Source: Porpolomopsis calyptriformis (lineage: Eukaryota > Basidiomycota > Agaricomycetes > Agaricales > Hygrophoraceae). Taken from it: 64,000 nucleotides of DNA. Positions within the stretch are counted from its first letter, which is position 1, and each line of letters starts with the position of its first letter. The notes under the pieces are model-generated. The model made no database searches, was not told where the DNA came from, and saw only the letters and a list, made by a program, of their open reading frames with translations. Positions 9,810 to 22,138 of this stretch are shown here, piece after piece. The stretch is taken from NCBI GenBank assembly GCA_951640195.1, contig OX621169.1:868001-932000 (forward strand), written 5' to 3'. The position numbers were made by a program, and so were the translations under genes.

Positions 9810-12568
9810 ATGGCAGCAGCAAGGACTGAACCTCTCTCTATCGAGTCTTTACTTCAGAAACAGAGAGCGGAGAAGGAGGCGGCCTCAAAGGTATGCGTTG
9901 CGGTGAGTAAATTAGAACGAGTCTCATCAGTCATATTTGTAGCCCAAGTTTCTCTCAAAAGAACAACGGGCGTCGCTTGCCATCGCGAAACGGGCCCAGG
10001 AGATCAAGGAGCAGAAGGAAAAGGAAGAATGCGCTAAGAAAGACCGCGATGCCTTAGAAAGACAAGCAGAAGAAATTCGCCTCCAAAATAATCAATCTAA
10101 TAGGTACGGGGGTGGGTCTAGACACACTCGGCGCGAACATCGCGAACATCGAGGTGGGGGACCGCCACACGAAGACCGCAAACCACCTCGAGCCGGATTC
10201 CAAAATATCCCTACCGGTCCTCGCGCTGACCGCGGAAAGCCTCCAACCGGTCCATCCTCGTCCACCCCATCCAATGCGCCCTCACCAACCCCGTCGGGTT
10301 CGATGCTCCCCCCCGCGCTTCCATACTCTACGCCCGCCACATCCTCTCCTAAAGTAACACTACCAGAACCATCTGCACCTTTCGTCCCTCCCATGTCGGA
10401 CAACGATCTCTCCGCTATCCGTTCGCGCTATCTGGGCGTGGACAAGAAGAAACGCAAAATCCGTAAAATGAACGATCGCAAGTTCGTGTTCGATTGGGAC
10501 GCGCAGGACGATACCTTCTCTGCCGAGTCTCCAGTGGCCGTAGGAAGCAATCGTCAGGGCGCTCAAGTCATGTTCGGCAGAGGTCGCCTCGCTGGGATGG
10601 ATGATGGAGGAGGGGGTGGATCACGGCGGGTTTCCGGAGATGCTGCAAATAAAGTCAATGTTGCCCATCTCGCTGACCCTATGGAGCGACGGAAGGCGGC
10701 CAAATCAGGGTTCGACGAAAGACATTGGACCGAAAAGTCACTCGAAGAAATGAAGGAGAGGGATTGGCGGATATTCAGGGAGGACTTTAGTATCTCAACT
10801 AGAGGTATGCCATCCTACAACCTTGAAAATCCAACTCTGATTCCTGAATCGTTACCAGGCGGCCAAATTCCGCATCCACTGCGTTCCTGGACCGAGTCCA
10901 TCATTCCGCAGGTTATCTTGGAGGTTATCGAAAAGATTGGCTACAAGGACCCATCACCAATCCAACGCCAAGCCATCCCGATCGGTTTACAGAACCGAGA
11001 CATCATTGGCATCGCTGAAACGGGTATGTAACCAGTTGCCGAGTCATGCTTGGTCTGATTTTGACCAGGATCTGGCAAAACGGCTGCGTTTGTCATTCCC
11101 ATGTTGTCTTTTATCTCAAATCTGGCCCCATTCACGGATGAAAACAGACATTTGGGGCCTTATGCTCTCATTTTAGCTCCCACACGTGAGTTGGCCCAAC
11201 AAATCGAGAGCGAGGCCAGAAAGTTCGCGTCTCCGCTCGGATTCAAATGTGTCTCTATCGTAGGAGGGGTAAGTGTCAACTCAATATCCATGCTACATCT
11301 CTCACAGCTCGTGTCAGAGAGCGGTAGAAGAACAACAATTTAACCTTCGGGAAGGTGCAGAGATTATTATTGCTACACCTGGCCGCCTAAAGGACGTGAT
11401 CGAACGACACGTGCTCGTTCTCTCGCAATGCCGCTATGTTGTCATGGACGAGGCGGATCGTATGGTACACCTTGGGTTCGAAGCAGATCTAACGTTCATC
11501 CTGGACGCCTTGCCATCGGAAACTATGCAAGGCGAAGACACGAGTGAACAAATGGACGTAGACACCGAGACGATGGTTAAGAAAGGAAGGACCCGAGTGA
11601 CCACGCTGTTCTCTGCCACCATGCCACCCGCGGTGGAGCGCTTAGCAAGGAAATATCTCAAGAAACCGGCAGTAGTAACAATTGGCGAAGCTGGTCGTGC
11701 CGTTGATACAGTTCAACAGATGGTAGAGTTCATCAGCGGAGACGAAAAGAAAAAGTAAGTGCAGATTGTAGGTTCACCAACTTGATTCTTGACGAATTTG
11801 GACAGGCAAAGGGTTTTGGAGATTCTTAATAGCGGACAGTATGCTTCGCCGATTATCGTCTTCGTCAACCAGAAGAAGACGGCAGACATGGTCGCCAAGG
11901 ATCTCTCGCGGGCTGGGGTATGCATTCGGTCTTGTACCTCTCATGACATGCGGTCGCTCATTAGGGCTTTTACTATTTAGTGGAATGCTGCGACATTGCA
12001 TTCGGGAAAAAATCAAGAACAGCGCGAGGCGTCACTCCAGTCCCTCCGCAATGGAGAATCTGATATTCTTGTCGCTACGGATCTCGCGGGACGTGGAATC
12101 GACGTGCAAGATGTCAGTTTAGTCATTAATTTCCAGATGGCTGGCACGATCGAAGCTTATGTGCATCGTATTGGTACGGCTATACCATCTTCCTCAAGAC
12201 GATTGACCTTGTTTATCTTCCGGTCATCATTTAGGTCGGACTGGGCGCGCGGGTAAGCAAGGCGCGGCCATAACGTTCCTTACGAACGACGACGACGAGG
12301 TCATGTGCGTTTGTCAACCTATCTGCGATTCTCGGCTATCTCTCTGATAATGCTTTGTTTTCCGATTTGATAGGTATGACCTCAAGCAGGGTAATTCCTT
12401 CCTGATAATATTTAAATTTTGGTCTGTTCCTAATGACACCATCATCTACCTACAGAGATCTCGAAGAGTCCGGTATCGAAAGTGCCACCCGAGTTGGCGA
12501 AGCATGAAGCAGCGCAACACAAAGTGTCACGGGAGATGAAGCGGAAACGCGAAGAAGACCAAGGTTGA
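9810..12568 (+). CDS. PRP28: Pre-mRNA-splicing ATP-dependent RNA helicase PRP28 (DEAD box)
   Basis: Nine exons join in phase: 9810..9890, 9943..11023, 11069..11268, 11318..11754, 11806..11917, 11981..12173, 12235..12304, 12374..12390 and 12456..12568 (767 residues). The N-terminal region is charged and Pro/Arg/Gly-rich. The helicase core has motif I AETGSGKT, Ia APTRELAQQ, Ib [40 protein letters not shown] and VI HRIGRTGRAG. The [10 protein letters not shown] segment and overall layout match U5 snRNP Prp28, which exchanges U1 for U6 at the 5' splice site. Exon 8 is only 17 nt, an unusually small microexon. The start codon gives a long conserved N-terminus. Confidence 0.92.
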
Positions 12569-13293
12569 TTTGCAGTTTGCCAGGGGTTGGATGTATCCCA
12601 GTGGAAAGCACATCTATTCATATTCAGTTACATGACCAGCTCTTTGTGCAACTGCTTCACTATTGCTGCAACCCTTTTAAGTTTCACTGGCAACATCAGG
12701 GTTTTATGTGCAATCAATAGCACCAGTGTCATAGAGGCTGGGAATAACAAAATCCTGATTTATAGACAGATTGGGGTACCACATTGAGCTATATAGGACC
12801 ACTCATCAGGAAACTATTCTATGCTGTCAAGTGTTGGATGGAAGGCCATAGATACATCCCTCTATAAATACTTTGGCATCTCAAACAGACAGTATCGGAC
12901 ACTCCCCTTTCTACAGTCCACAAACCAAGACACCAAGATTATGCTCGTCACCGAGGCCATTAGGCTAATGGTCTGGTGACTTCATTCACTTGGGTCCATT
13001 GTCACCGGCACCTTAAAGCCCGACCATAGAATGATATACCGTTGCCTCCACAGATCACTGCATACCCGCCCCGGACATCAACAACATCTTGCAGGTTAAC
13101 AAACTGCAGAAGACCTCTCCGCACTGTACGATTACAAGCGGGACAAACAACCAAAGAACACCGCACCCATGTCCACAAAGCACATAGTCCACCTGTCGGC
13201 ATTAGGGAATACTCTATGCGAAGAACGATATATCGCAACTTACAAATGCGAAAAATGCGTTATGCAATCAGCGGGCTATCCGGGGCAGCAAGG
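12569..13293. other. Intergenic region without a recognisable gene
   Basis: About 725 bp between the stops of PRP28 and the kinase gene. ORFs here are short and lack family features or splice continuity. I see no RNA gene or repeat. Confidence 0.6.
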
Positions 13294-16249
13294 TTAAAAA
13301 AACCTGCGTTTACTCGACTTCTCATTAACAACCACTTTTATATGCTCGTGCTGAGCTTGCACACCGACTCTCGAACACGGTGAAATGCCTTTCAGCCACG
13401 CATCCCCATCGTCCTCATCCTCTGGGTCACAGTCATGATCTTCGCAACGAGCGCCATGATTATCAACGCCGCCCACAGTTCGACAGCCACATAGCAGCCC
13501 GCTGGCCTTGCCCTTGCCCTTCAGAAGATCGGTGAGGGTACATCGCCCGATCGGCTCGACGAACAGCATTCGGCGAAGTGCCGGCCGTGTTTCCCGAGGT
13601 AAAAGTCTAAAAATGGACTCGGCCCCGCCACCGTTGAATGTGGCGGCACTATCGGCGCGTTCTCGTTTCCTCGCCTCCACTGGGATTTCCATTGTTGGCA
13701 AGGTGTCCATCGACAAAGCGTGACGATCGTGACGTGACTGCTCGTCGTTGGTTAGCAGTCCTTCACTCAGCAGCCGGGCCTGAGCCGCAGTCAACGCATC
13801 CGACACCACCTTCGGCGTCATCATATCCGCGTCGCCAGTGCCGGGCTCAGATGGGAACACAACCTTATCATCAAAATGCAAGGTCGGCGACAGGGGTAAT
13901 GACTCTGTCGAGTTCCCGGGCCGAGCAAATTTAAGGACGGACTGGTCCATCGCCTCTGGGCTTTCGGAAGAATGCAGAACCATGCCTTCGCCCGCCTTCC
14001 CGTGCACAATGGCAGGAAGAGTCGCAGTGCTGTGGGAAGTCCTTCGACGATGCTCCAACGAATCTATGATCTTCCTTCGGCGAATCTCCTCGGGACTCAG
14101 AGGCAACTCGCCGGGCTGGTGAAGGCAGGTATCATTATGGGCAGAGGTATCAGATGTCGATTCTAGGGAGGCAGTCTCAGACGAAACGCAGGCTCCATGT
14201 GGATCACCAACAGCTGATTTGGAATGCTTCTCCCTGTGCAATTTAGGTGGAGGCTTGACTGATAAATCCGGGTGGGCCTGCACAAATGCACGGAAGCTCG
14301 GGTCAGTCCGGGAATCCGGAATTTTCCACGGGAACCGCCTAAGGACCATACACATGAAGATGATGGCAACACTCCACACGTCTGTCTTACGGGGGTCATA
14401 CGGGTCCTTGCTGAGGACTTCTGGCGCAAGATATGGATCGGAACCAACGATACCAGTGGCCGGAGTCCGAGCTTTGCCGGGGTAATGGAAAACAGTGGCA
14501 GTTCCGAAGTCAATTATTTTAACAACGTTTTCCTCGGTCATGACGCAGTTGTCGAGCTTAAGGTCACGATGAGCGAGACCCATTTCATGGAGATACTCGA
14601 CGCCGTCGCAGATTTGACGGAAGATACAATAAATCTCGGGACGACACATCTTACCGGACATAACGACGCTGAACAGGTCAAAAGGGGCATATTCCATAAC
14701 CTTCGGACATTGTCAAGCCTATGCGGATGAAGATAATATCGACGCTTGCCTCGTAGTAGTGTCCATGGTCGGAGACAATATCCACGGTTTCGATAATGTT
14801 GCAGTGCTTAAGCGTCGAACCAACGCAGAATTCGGCTGTAACCTTTTTCTGATATTCCTTTTCGCTCTCTCCGGCACGTTTTGGTCTGAACTCCTTGACG
14901 GCAAATATATGGCCACCATTCTTGTTGCTAGCCTTGATGAGACGAACAGTACCACCGGCGCCTGATCCTAGGACGCGACCCCATTTACCATACTTTTTGG
15001 ACAAGTGTGCCTGGGTCGCGTCATGGAGCGAGTGGAATGGGTGACCATTTGATGCGTGTGAAGTATGGGAGGGTGGTTGGGTACCATGGGCAGGTAGCAA
15101 GGATTCGGGGGCGTCGGAAAGTGATAAGGAGGTCTTTCTGGAACTCTGGCAGGAATCACTGAGGGAAGGACTGCGGTCTTTCTGGGATTTCACCACATCT
15201 TCGTTCGAGATCGATGGTCTCTTGTCCTTGTTCCTGCGCATAAAAGCACTCAACCTTGGCTCTCGGTGCTGCGAGCTGGTGGCCGCATTGGACGGCAACT
15301 GATCTTTAACGGGTTGGTTTGGGCTACGCGGACGAGATTCGTGCAATTTCCGGTCGGATGTTGCACCACATCCCGGTGTCTGAGGCGAGGTAAATTCAGC
15401 TTTCAGTGCGGTGTGGAGTGTGGCTGGTATGGTAGTGCCTTCGGGGTGGGAACCCCGCGGTTGCTCGGGAGGTTGATGAGGCTCAGTGGATGGGTGGACA
15501 GATGAATTAGCCGATGGAATAGCGGATGGAGTGCTGGTGTGGTGAGGGATATGGTTCAGGATACGCTTGATATCGTTGAACAGCGCATGCTTTGTGGGTG
15601 GAGGGCGCGAATCGTAAGGTGGTTGGTCAGAGGTTGAAGTTGAGGGTGAAGAGGTGGGCGTGGGTCCGGATGAACCGGTAGGGGTGTGAAGAGTACTCTT
15701 GCGGGAGCCAAAACGAAAACGAGAGATAGAAACGGTACGTTCGTGCGTAGGATGCTGATCAGAGCATTTCGGGAGATGCTCAGATGGTGTCAGAAATTGA
15801 TGAGAGTGTGATGTTTGGTCCAGATCGGCTGGGAGGGGGTTAGGTTGAGGCAAAGATGAGTTGAGAGGAAGTGATGAAGGGATTGATGGCTAGGGAAGAG
15901 ATGATAAGCCTATTGAACTGCCACGACAAGGTCAAACACAGACCTGGGCTGCGCCGGAGTTGGAAGCTGTGCCAGGATCCTCGGGATGTTGTATTAATGT
16001 TTGCTCACGAAGATGCGTAGGAATTGTTCCGGTTCGTGGTGTAGCTGTGACAGTAATTGGTGCAGTTGCTTGGGAGGCTGTGGGTGACGAAGGTTGCGGC
16101 CGTTGGTGGATCGGGAGTTCATGGGGATGATTGGTAAGATATGGTGGTGGGAGCGATGATGCGAGAGGAGTGCTCGAGAGATGCTCTAAGGGTAAGATGA
16201 TATCCGGGGGTTCGGCCATGCCATCTAGCATGAAGGAAGTCTGTGCCAT
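13294..16249 (-). CDS. Ser/Thr protein kinase of the fungal HAL/NPR1 (SAT4/HRK1) type
   Basis: Three exons join in phase 0: 15944..16249 (ATG 16249), 14750..15889 and 13294..14700 (950 residues). The N-terminal half is Ser/Pro/Thr-rich and disordered. The kinase domain starts around [15 protein letters not shown] (Gly-loop). It has AVKEF (ATP lysine), HRDLKLDN (catalytic loop), DFGTA (Mg loop) and SDPYLAPEV (activation segment). The domain is split by a long Ser/Pro-rich insert before the last helices. YHYPGK-like and SDPYLAPE features resemble fungal Hal5/Npr1/Hrk1 kinases, which control membrane transporters. The exact orthologue is uncertain. The intron at 14701-14749 begins GCAAGC, with no GT alternative. 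The first exon was added because the second has no upstream ATG and opens exactly at an acceptor. Confidence 0.88.
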
Positions 16250-17269
16250 GGGCTTGGTTGAAGGCAATGATGAAGGCAAGGCAATCAAGGAAGGCGACGA
16301 ACAGAAAGCCAATTGACAAAGTGAAGGCAATGCACAACACAACCCGAAGGACAAGGCCAAGACCCAAGGCAAAGACAACGGCAGATGATGGTGGTTGAGG
16401 ATTAAGAACGATAAATGGCTAACAGTCGCTTTAAGCAACAGACCCGATGGGTCACGGCCCGATTTGACCCATTTCTAATCTCCGATTGGTCTCCGCATCG
16501 GCTTGCTTGGCACTCCAATCCGGTCTTTTTGTCGGCCGTTCGACCCGTTCGCATTTAACAGCGATCCCATTGCCTGTGGCCCGAAGTCGCCATTTCGGAT
16601 GGCCTCGATAAGTACTCGCCGAGTTCGTCATATTGGCCTGTATTGACAGCATCATGAGCCTTGCTTAGCTCCGCTGCGCACCTTACTAACGATCCACTAA
16701 GTTTAGCTCAAGCGTATGACACCTTCATTTGGTTCAAAATCATGTGCCGTCGCGGGATATTCACCCAACCGCCTCCCCTGATGTCAGTGGGTATTCTCGC
16801 ATCCCTTTTGCCCCTGCACCGTTGTTCCGTTTATCCTATATTGGATCCCGAGACGTCTCAGCTTCGTTTTCATTTCATCCCATTATTGCAGCACTAAACA
16901 AGCCAATTTGGGCTTTGTTCATTTCTTGTCCATACAAGGTGGCATGGACAACCATAAGCCAAGAATGTTGGTTGCTGATAATGGGTGAGTGGAGGTCCGA
17001 GTACAGTGGAGGTCTGAGTACAATCATCAGCAAATCCGGGAGTCCATTTCGTGACCTACAATTTGGTGTAAATCTCCCACCATGTTACCTGGAAAGGCAA
17101 TTGTTTCAGTAGGAATAGCATGTATAGCAACTTGGGATAAATCTACATGACATTACATGAACAAGACAAGCATTTCAGTTGGGTCACTAGTTTCTGAATA
17201 TATTTTAACAGCTGCATAAATTGAGAAAATATATTACATGCTCCTGCAAGTGTCTTGTGCACCTAGATG
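16250..17269. other. Intergenic region without a recognisable gene
   Basis: About 1 kb upstream of the kinase gene and before the TPR relic. ORFs of up to about 127 codons exist, but none shows a recognisable domain or splice continuity. The end nearest the kinase should hold its promoter; I see no clear TATA box. Confidence 0.5.
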
Positions 17270-17730
17270 CATCTTGTAGCAAGCTAATGATTGCTTGTAG
17301 AGTATCTTAGCCTCATCATATTGACCTTGTGAGTACCAATGCTAAGTGTGGATGGGTGGTTGGCACCAAGATGGTCCTCTCTGCTAGCTAATGCCAGCTT
17401 GAAGAGGGCCTCAGCCTTGTCATATTACCCTTGTGAGTCATAAACAAGTGCAAGGTTGCTCACTGATGTAAGTGTGGATGGGTGGTTGGCACCAAGATAG
17501 CCCCTCTGCCAACTAACACCCACTTGGAGAGTGCCTTGGCCTCATCATATCACCCTCATGAGTTGTTAATATGTGCAAGGTTGTACACTGATATAAGTAT
17601 GGATGGGTGGTTGGTACCATAATGGCCCTCTCTGCTAACTGATGCCCACTCAGAGAGTGCCTTGGCCTTATTGTATTGCCCTCATGAGTTGTTAACATGT
17701 GCAAGGTTGTGCACTGATGTACTACATTGG
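17270..17730 (-). pseudogene. Decayed tetratricopeptide-repeat (kinesin-light-chain type) gene fragment
   Basis: A minus-strand unit of about 126 bp (42 residues) recurs, with the HPS(T/I)L anchor at about 17351, 17478 and 17602. Translating across stops and shifts gives repeats of the form NLA-x-Y-D-S-Q-G-x-YDKAEALFKLAL and LGANHPSTLTSV. This is the TPR-10/TPR-12 signature common in large Agaricomycete NB-ARC/TPR protein families. At least three repeats are visible, each with TGA/TAA changes, so this is a relic without a start or promoter. Confidence 0.8.
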
Positions 17731-17740
17731 TGACATTGAA

Positions 17741-17800
17741 TGTCCCTTGAAAGTGTCCACATTGGACCTGGAAATGATATGTGTGTCATCAGGGAAGAAT
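17741..17800 (-). pseudogene. WD40-repeat fragment, left half of a disrupted NACHT-WD40 gene
   Basis: Read on the minus strand this gives FPDDTHIISRSNVDTFKGH, the second half of a WD40 repeat. The first half (GHSGSVESVAF) lies 23.4 kb away, ending at 41182. Joining the two across one copy of the 5-bp duplication AGAAT restores the frame. This is the empty target site of the large nested insertion. Confidence 0.75.
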
Positions 17801-17876
17801 TGTTAGGTGCGAGGCAGGACTCAGGTCTTCACTCTGGGAGGTCCAATGTGGGTCTTAGCCGATGCAAACAAGGAAG
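17801..17876 (-). repeat. 3' terminal fragment of an A-family LTR (element A')
   Basis: Reverse complement of the last 76 nt of the 389-nt LTR of element A (starting TGTTAGGTGCGA). It is cut off by the LTR of element C. It is preceded by AGAAT (17796-17800), which recurs at 41182-41186 just beyond the complementary LTR fragment. Confidence 0.82.
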
Positions 17877-18235
17877 TGTCAGAGATATATTTTTTCTTTT
17901 TCCTTTGCTCATCTATTCCTGTTTACATCAGACAGTTTACATTAATAGCCGCTTAGCCACCCAAGCTCCGCTTAGTAATAGAAGGTGACCAAGCCATATC
18001 TATATTTAGTCTACCATCACTCTCCTTATCTACATGACTCATCTATAGTTGTTATGACTTGCATGTAGTCAGTATGACTCATACTTAGCTAGTATATAAA
18101 GCTAGCAGTAGATAGACTTAGGATAAGTCTGTTTCTTTCATTAACACCCCAATCAGTAGTCTGCTAGCCCTTTAAAACCCTACACCCAGAGCCTGAAGTA
18201 AAACCTTGCGATCAACCCTAGACTGCCGTCTAACA
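17877..18235 (+). repeat. 5' LTR of Ty3/gypsy element C
   Basis: A 359-nt segment beginning TGTCAGAG and ending GTCTAACA, directly followed by the primer-binding segment. It contains a TATATAAAG box at about 18095 and, about 30 nt downstream, AAGTCTGTTTCT (18125-18136), the presumed start of the transcript. Only this LTR of C is found complete; decayed similar pieces occur near 52.65 and 53.4 kb. Confidence 0.8.
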
Positions 18236-18247
18236 AGAAACAGACTT
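18236..18247 (+). other. Self-priming primer-binding site of element C
   Basis: AGAAACAGACTT immediately follows the LTR and is the exact 12-nt reverse complement of 18125-18136 in the LTR, where transcription should start. Confidence 0.75.
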
Positions 18248-18414
18248 CCTTCTTGCTCACTCCATGCTATACAACCTCTACTCTGTCTGGCCAGCGCTGA
18301 AGGTCTTCACCCACCAGATCACTTTCACCACCCAGACATCAATATCGATTAGGCTTGCTCTCTCCCCTTGTATTCCTGTCAAGCCCCCCAATATCCAACT
18401 GCCACCGTTCCACC

Positions 18415-19242
18415 AATGGTTTTGACTTATTCATCATCCACTATCCCTCACCCTGCTATCCCTCCCTCCCAGGAAGGCTCTCTCCCTCCTGTCCCAGCTC
18501 CCTTCCATGATGAGACAGTTAACCCCACCCAAGAAGAAGAAGAAGAAGAAGAACAAGCGGGTCCCTCTTACTCAAAAGGGAAAGGTCGAGCTGAGGACAA
18601 CGATGAGGATGAAGAAGAAGACCCACATGTAGCCTTTGAGGCTATGAAGCAGGATTATCAACAATTGCTGCAGGTCCAACAAGACCAAGCGCAAGCGAGT
18701 CATAGAATCGAACAACAACTTCAAGTATTGATGGCCAACCTCATAGGCCCCCAACCTGTCCCTGCCCCTCTTGGGCCATTCCCCCAACCCTTCCAAGCAC
18801 CCCCAGTATTCCCCCAACCTGTCCCTGCCCCTGCCCCTGCCCCTGCCCCTGTCCCTGCCAAGATCAAGATGAACCCTCCTGACGAATTCTCTGGTGATCC
18901 CACCAAGCTTCGCAACTTCCTGCGTCAAGTGAAGCTGAACCATTTGGGACAACAAGGAATCTCAGAGGCTGACAAGATTATCTATGCCTTGTTGTATATG
19001 ATCAGAGGAAACGCAGAACCATGGGCTGAGCATCAAGTAGATGCTTACACAACGTTGAACTGGGTTGGTGCCGATTGGGCTGTCTTTGAACAAGCCCTCA
19101 CCTGAGACTTTGGAGACTTGGACCCTAAGTCAACTGCTCAACTGAAGATCAAGGATGTCAAGCAGTTCAACAAGAGCGCAGAGGAGCACAACATCAATTT
19201 CAATCGATGGGCCCATGATACTGGATATGGACAAGAAGCTTT
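18415..19242 (+). pseudogene. gag of element C, part 1
   Basis: Open from ATG 18415 to a TGA at 19103-19105 (a likely CGA-to-TGA change), then continuing in frame to the insertion point of element B. It begins with acidic and Gln/Pro-rich segments. The retrotransposon-gag core has KIKMNPPDEFSG and NAEPWAEHQVDAY. The rest of gag resumes at 32680 after one copy of the GCTTT target duplication is removed. Confidence 0.85.
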
Positions 19243-19642
19243 TGTCACGGACGTAAATTTTCACTTCCTCTCTATGTTAGTCATTGTTGCTTAGTCGGAT
19301 AGGTCTTATCTTTGTTGGAGATTCCCCAGGGATTCCCCACAGTCTTGTATCTTTTCATATATCCTAGATAAGACACATTTCATTTCCAATGATCATGTTT
19401 CATCTTTTCACATGCTCCGAGTCTTCTATCATGCTTATCTCTACTCGTCGCATGTATTCCTCGTGTTTACACTGACTCATCCGCAGTAGCATAGTCAGTA
19501 TATAAATCCCTAGTTAGTCGTACTCAGACTTTAAGTCTGATTCCTCGTTAGCAACCCAATAACTAGGACTTGAGACATTATCATTGTCTTGGGACAGAGC
19601 TCTTCGAAGTAAAACCATCTCATCGACAACCAGTTTATAACA
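19243..19642 (+). repeat. 5' LTR of element B
   Basis: Starts TGTCACGGACGT and ends TTTATAACA. It has a TATATAAAT box at about 19498 and the presumed transcript start AAGTCTGATTC at 19533-19543, about 35 nt further on. Confidence 0.92.
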
Positions 19643-19643
19643 A

Positions 19644-19654
19644 GAATCAGACTT
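19644..19654 (+). other. Self-priming primer-binding site of element B
   Basis: GAATCAGACTT, one nucleotide inside the LTR end, is the exact 11-nt complement of 19533-19543 in the LTR. Confidence 0.78.
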
Positions 19655-19684
19655 CCTTCTTGCTCTCTCCCCTCTACCTGATCC

Positions 19685-21202
19685 ACCCTTGCTTTCACAC
19701 TGGATGATGACAAGGACCTTTACGATCCCTCTGAGCAGAACAATCCTCTTTCTCAATCGCTCTACTCACAAACTCGAATCTTCCTAGACCCCAACAAGGA
19801 AGCTAGTCAAGCTCCCCCTCTGCCAAGTATCTCACAAACTCTAGGAAGAACTCGAAGTGAAACAACTCGCTTACTCGCCGCCACCTAGTCACAACATCCC
19901 ATCACTCCCCCTACTGTTAGATATCAACCCTTTCCGTTCCAACAACCTACTCGACCTTCTTCACCCTTAACAACACCTTCACCTTCACCATCACCAGATC
20001 CAATGGGTTCTCGCGCTAATCCCCCTGTTCCCAACCTCAACAAAATCCTTGCAGTCATGAACGACTTGCAGAGAGAAATGGCCAACCTCCAGGCTTCAAA
20101 CGCAAACCAGGCAGCAGAGATTCAAGATCTTCATCAGCAACTTGCCGCCCAAGCTCAGCCTCAGCCCCCACCGCAACCTCAACCGCAACCTCCTGCCGCT
20201 CCCACCATCGAGATAAAGATGGCCAAGCCAGACGAATTTACTGGTCGACAGCAGGATGTCGACAAATTTATCAACAGCTGCGAATTGTATTTTATAGGAA
20301 AACCATACTGCGATGAACACAAGATCCCCTTTGCCCTTTCTTTCATGAAAGGAACGAATGCCCAGACCTGGTCCAAGAAAGAGACGAATGATATGAGAAC
20401 TGTCAACTGGACAGGCCCAACTGCTACCTGGGCCGCATTTGTGACTCGATTCCAGACAACATTCGAAGGAATCGACAGACAGTCTCGCACTCGCAATGAC
20501 ATCAAGAATCTCCGCCAAGGAAGGAAGAAGATAGAAGATTACAACCTGCGCTTCGGCGCTTTACAGGTCGATACCAGTTTCAATGACGCCGCCCTCATCG
20601 ACCTTTACCAAGCTGGACTCGATTCCGAGTTCATTGAATTTGTTTACCAACTCCCCGCCGTCCCAACCACACTTCAAGAGTGGAAGGATGCCACAACATG
20701 TTACCAACATCAAAAAGATATTCTCGCCTCACAGAAACAAACCTCTACATCCCGACCTCAATACTCTAATCCCTTTCCTGCCCAAGGATCGTACGTGGCT
20801 GCAACGACGACCCGTCAAACATCAGCAGCCCCTACTATCAAGAGAGAAGAGTCTTCCTCTTCAACCCTTACGATCCTGTATGGAAACTGCTATTCCTGCG
20901 GCCAACCAGGGCACTTCGCGAATGCCTGCCCAAACCGAGTCGCCAGTGATGCAAAGAATCTACCCGATACCTCTTCCTCACATCGAGGAGGATATTTTCG
21001 AGGTAGAAGAGGTTACTGAGGATGAGGACGAGACCGTAACATACATGTCGTTACCGCTGAGTCCAATGTGGAGAACGTCAACTTGCCCCCTACACTGGGA
21101 ATGAGCAAGACTCCATTGGATATGGCAAAATCTGGTATACGCAATTGGTCGAATGATCGAAAGAAGAGGCTGGCAGTGGACTTGAAGTCCCAGGGTTTTT
21201 GA
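19685..21202 (+). pseudogene. gag of element B
   Basis: The reading frame runs from about 19685 through a TAG near 19887-19889, the main open stretch 20003..21019, two TGA codons (21017, 21023) and on to the natural-looking stop at 21200-21202. It has a gag core (KMAKPDEFTGRQQDVDKF) and an intact CCHC zinc knuckle CYSCGQPGHFANAC. Stops fit CGA-to-TGA and CAG-to-TAG changes. It ends at the frameshift motif. Confidence 0.85.
21193..21199 (+). other. -1 ribosomal frameshift heptamer of element B
   Basis: G GGT TTT in the gag frame directly before the TGA stop. Slipping back one base reads TTT TTG and enters the protease frame. Confidence 0.65.
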
Positions 21203-22138
21203 AAGGTTCGGACGATTTGCCCAATGTTACGGACCATACCACTCGATGTATCACTACCCTATGCAATCCGTTTCGAATTCTTGGTACTATCGAAAAGGGC
21301 GACTCAGGACTTACGATGGATGTTTGGATCAAAGCTTCAGACAGTGGCCGACGTGTCCCGCCATGTATCTTATTGATAGTGGAGCTTCTGGAAACTTTAT
21401 GGATGAGAACTTCGCAACTCGTCATGAATTTACTCTTCAGGATTTGGAAACCCCAATCCCCGTATGGAATGCTGATGGGTCAGAAAACCGAGGAGGCCTG
21501 ATCGTTTTTGACACAGATGTCTAGATAGAAGCTCCAGGTGGATACACCGAAAGGATCCGTTTGGAAGTGACCGACCTCAGATCCAAGTTTGATATTATCC
21601 TCAGCTACCCATGGCTCAGAGCTCAAACCCTAGTATTGATTGGGAGAAGTCAACACTGGCTCTCGGAGGCAAAGAGACTTCTCATCGGTATTGTAGCGGC
21701 GAAGCAGAGTCCTCTGTAGTAGAATCGGTCTCGCTGGCAATAACAAATATTTCAAAATCGGACGAATCTCGAGCCAGCATGGTGGAGGAAGATATGCGAA
21801 AGTTTGTACCGGAGGTCTATTGGAAAGACTATGCTAGTGTCTTTGCCAAGGAGTCCTTTGATTGCCTTCCACCTCATTCCGAGTTTGATCACGTCATTGA
21901 TCTTAAAGATAACTTCGTACCCCAAAATGACGCGACTTATCCGATGTCCCCTCAAGAGATAGACTTCCTAGTGAAGTTTTTGGAAGAAAACGTGGCCACT
22001 GGATGAATATTCAAGGGATCCTCGCCTCAAGCCGCTCCCTTCTTCCTGAGCAAGAAAGCTGAAGAAATCAATGCGAAAGGACAAGATGCTGGATACAGAC
22101 CAATTGAAGACTACCATTATTTGAATCACTTTACTGTT
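21200..22138 (+). pseudogene. pol of element B, part 1 (protease to start of reverse transcriptase)
   Basis: The -1 frame after gag reads FLKGSDDLP and on to the aspartic protease LIDSGASGNF. The frame shifts by one base near 21360 and there is a TAG at 21522 and a TGA at 22003. It stops at NHFTV, where element A is inserted. The next residues (PDRYPLPLL) resume at 28746. Confidence 0.85.

Noticed and set aside
9810..10037. Short ORF ending at 10037 as a complete small gene
   Set aside because: It is PRP28 exon 1 read through the first intron; splicing at 9891-9942 joins the helicase frame.
17877..18250. Host tRNA primer-binding site (TGG... type) after the LTR of B-E
   Set aside because: The segment after these LTRs does not begin TGG and instead is exactly complementary to the LTR itself.
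18536..18560. GAA repeat as a microsatellite
   Set aside because: It encodes the acidic Glu run of C gag and is short; not independent of the coding sequence.
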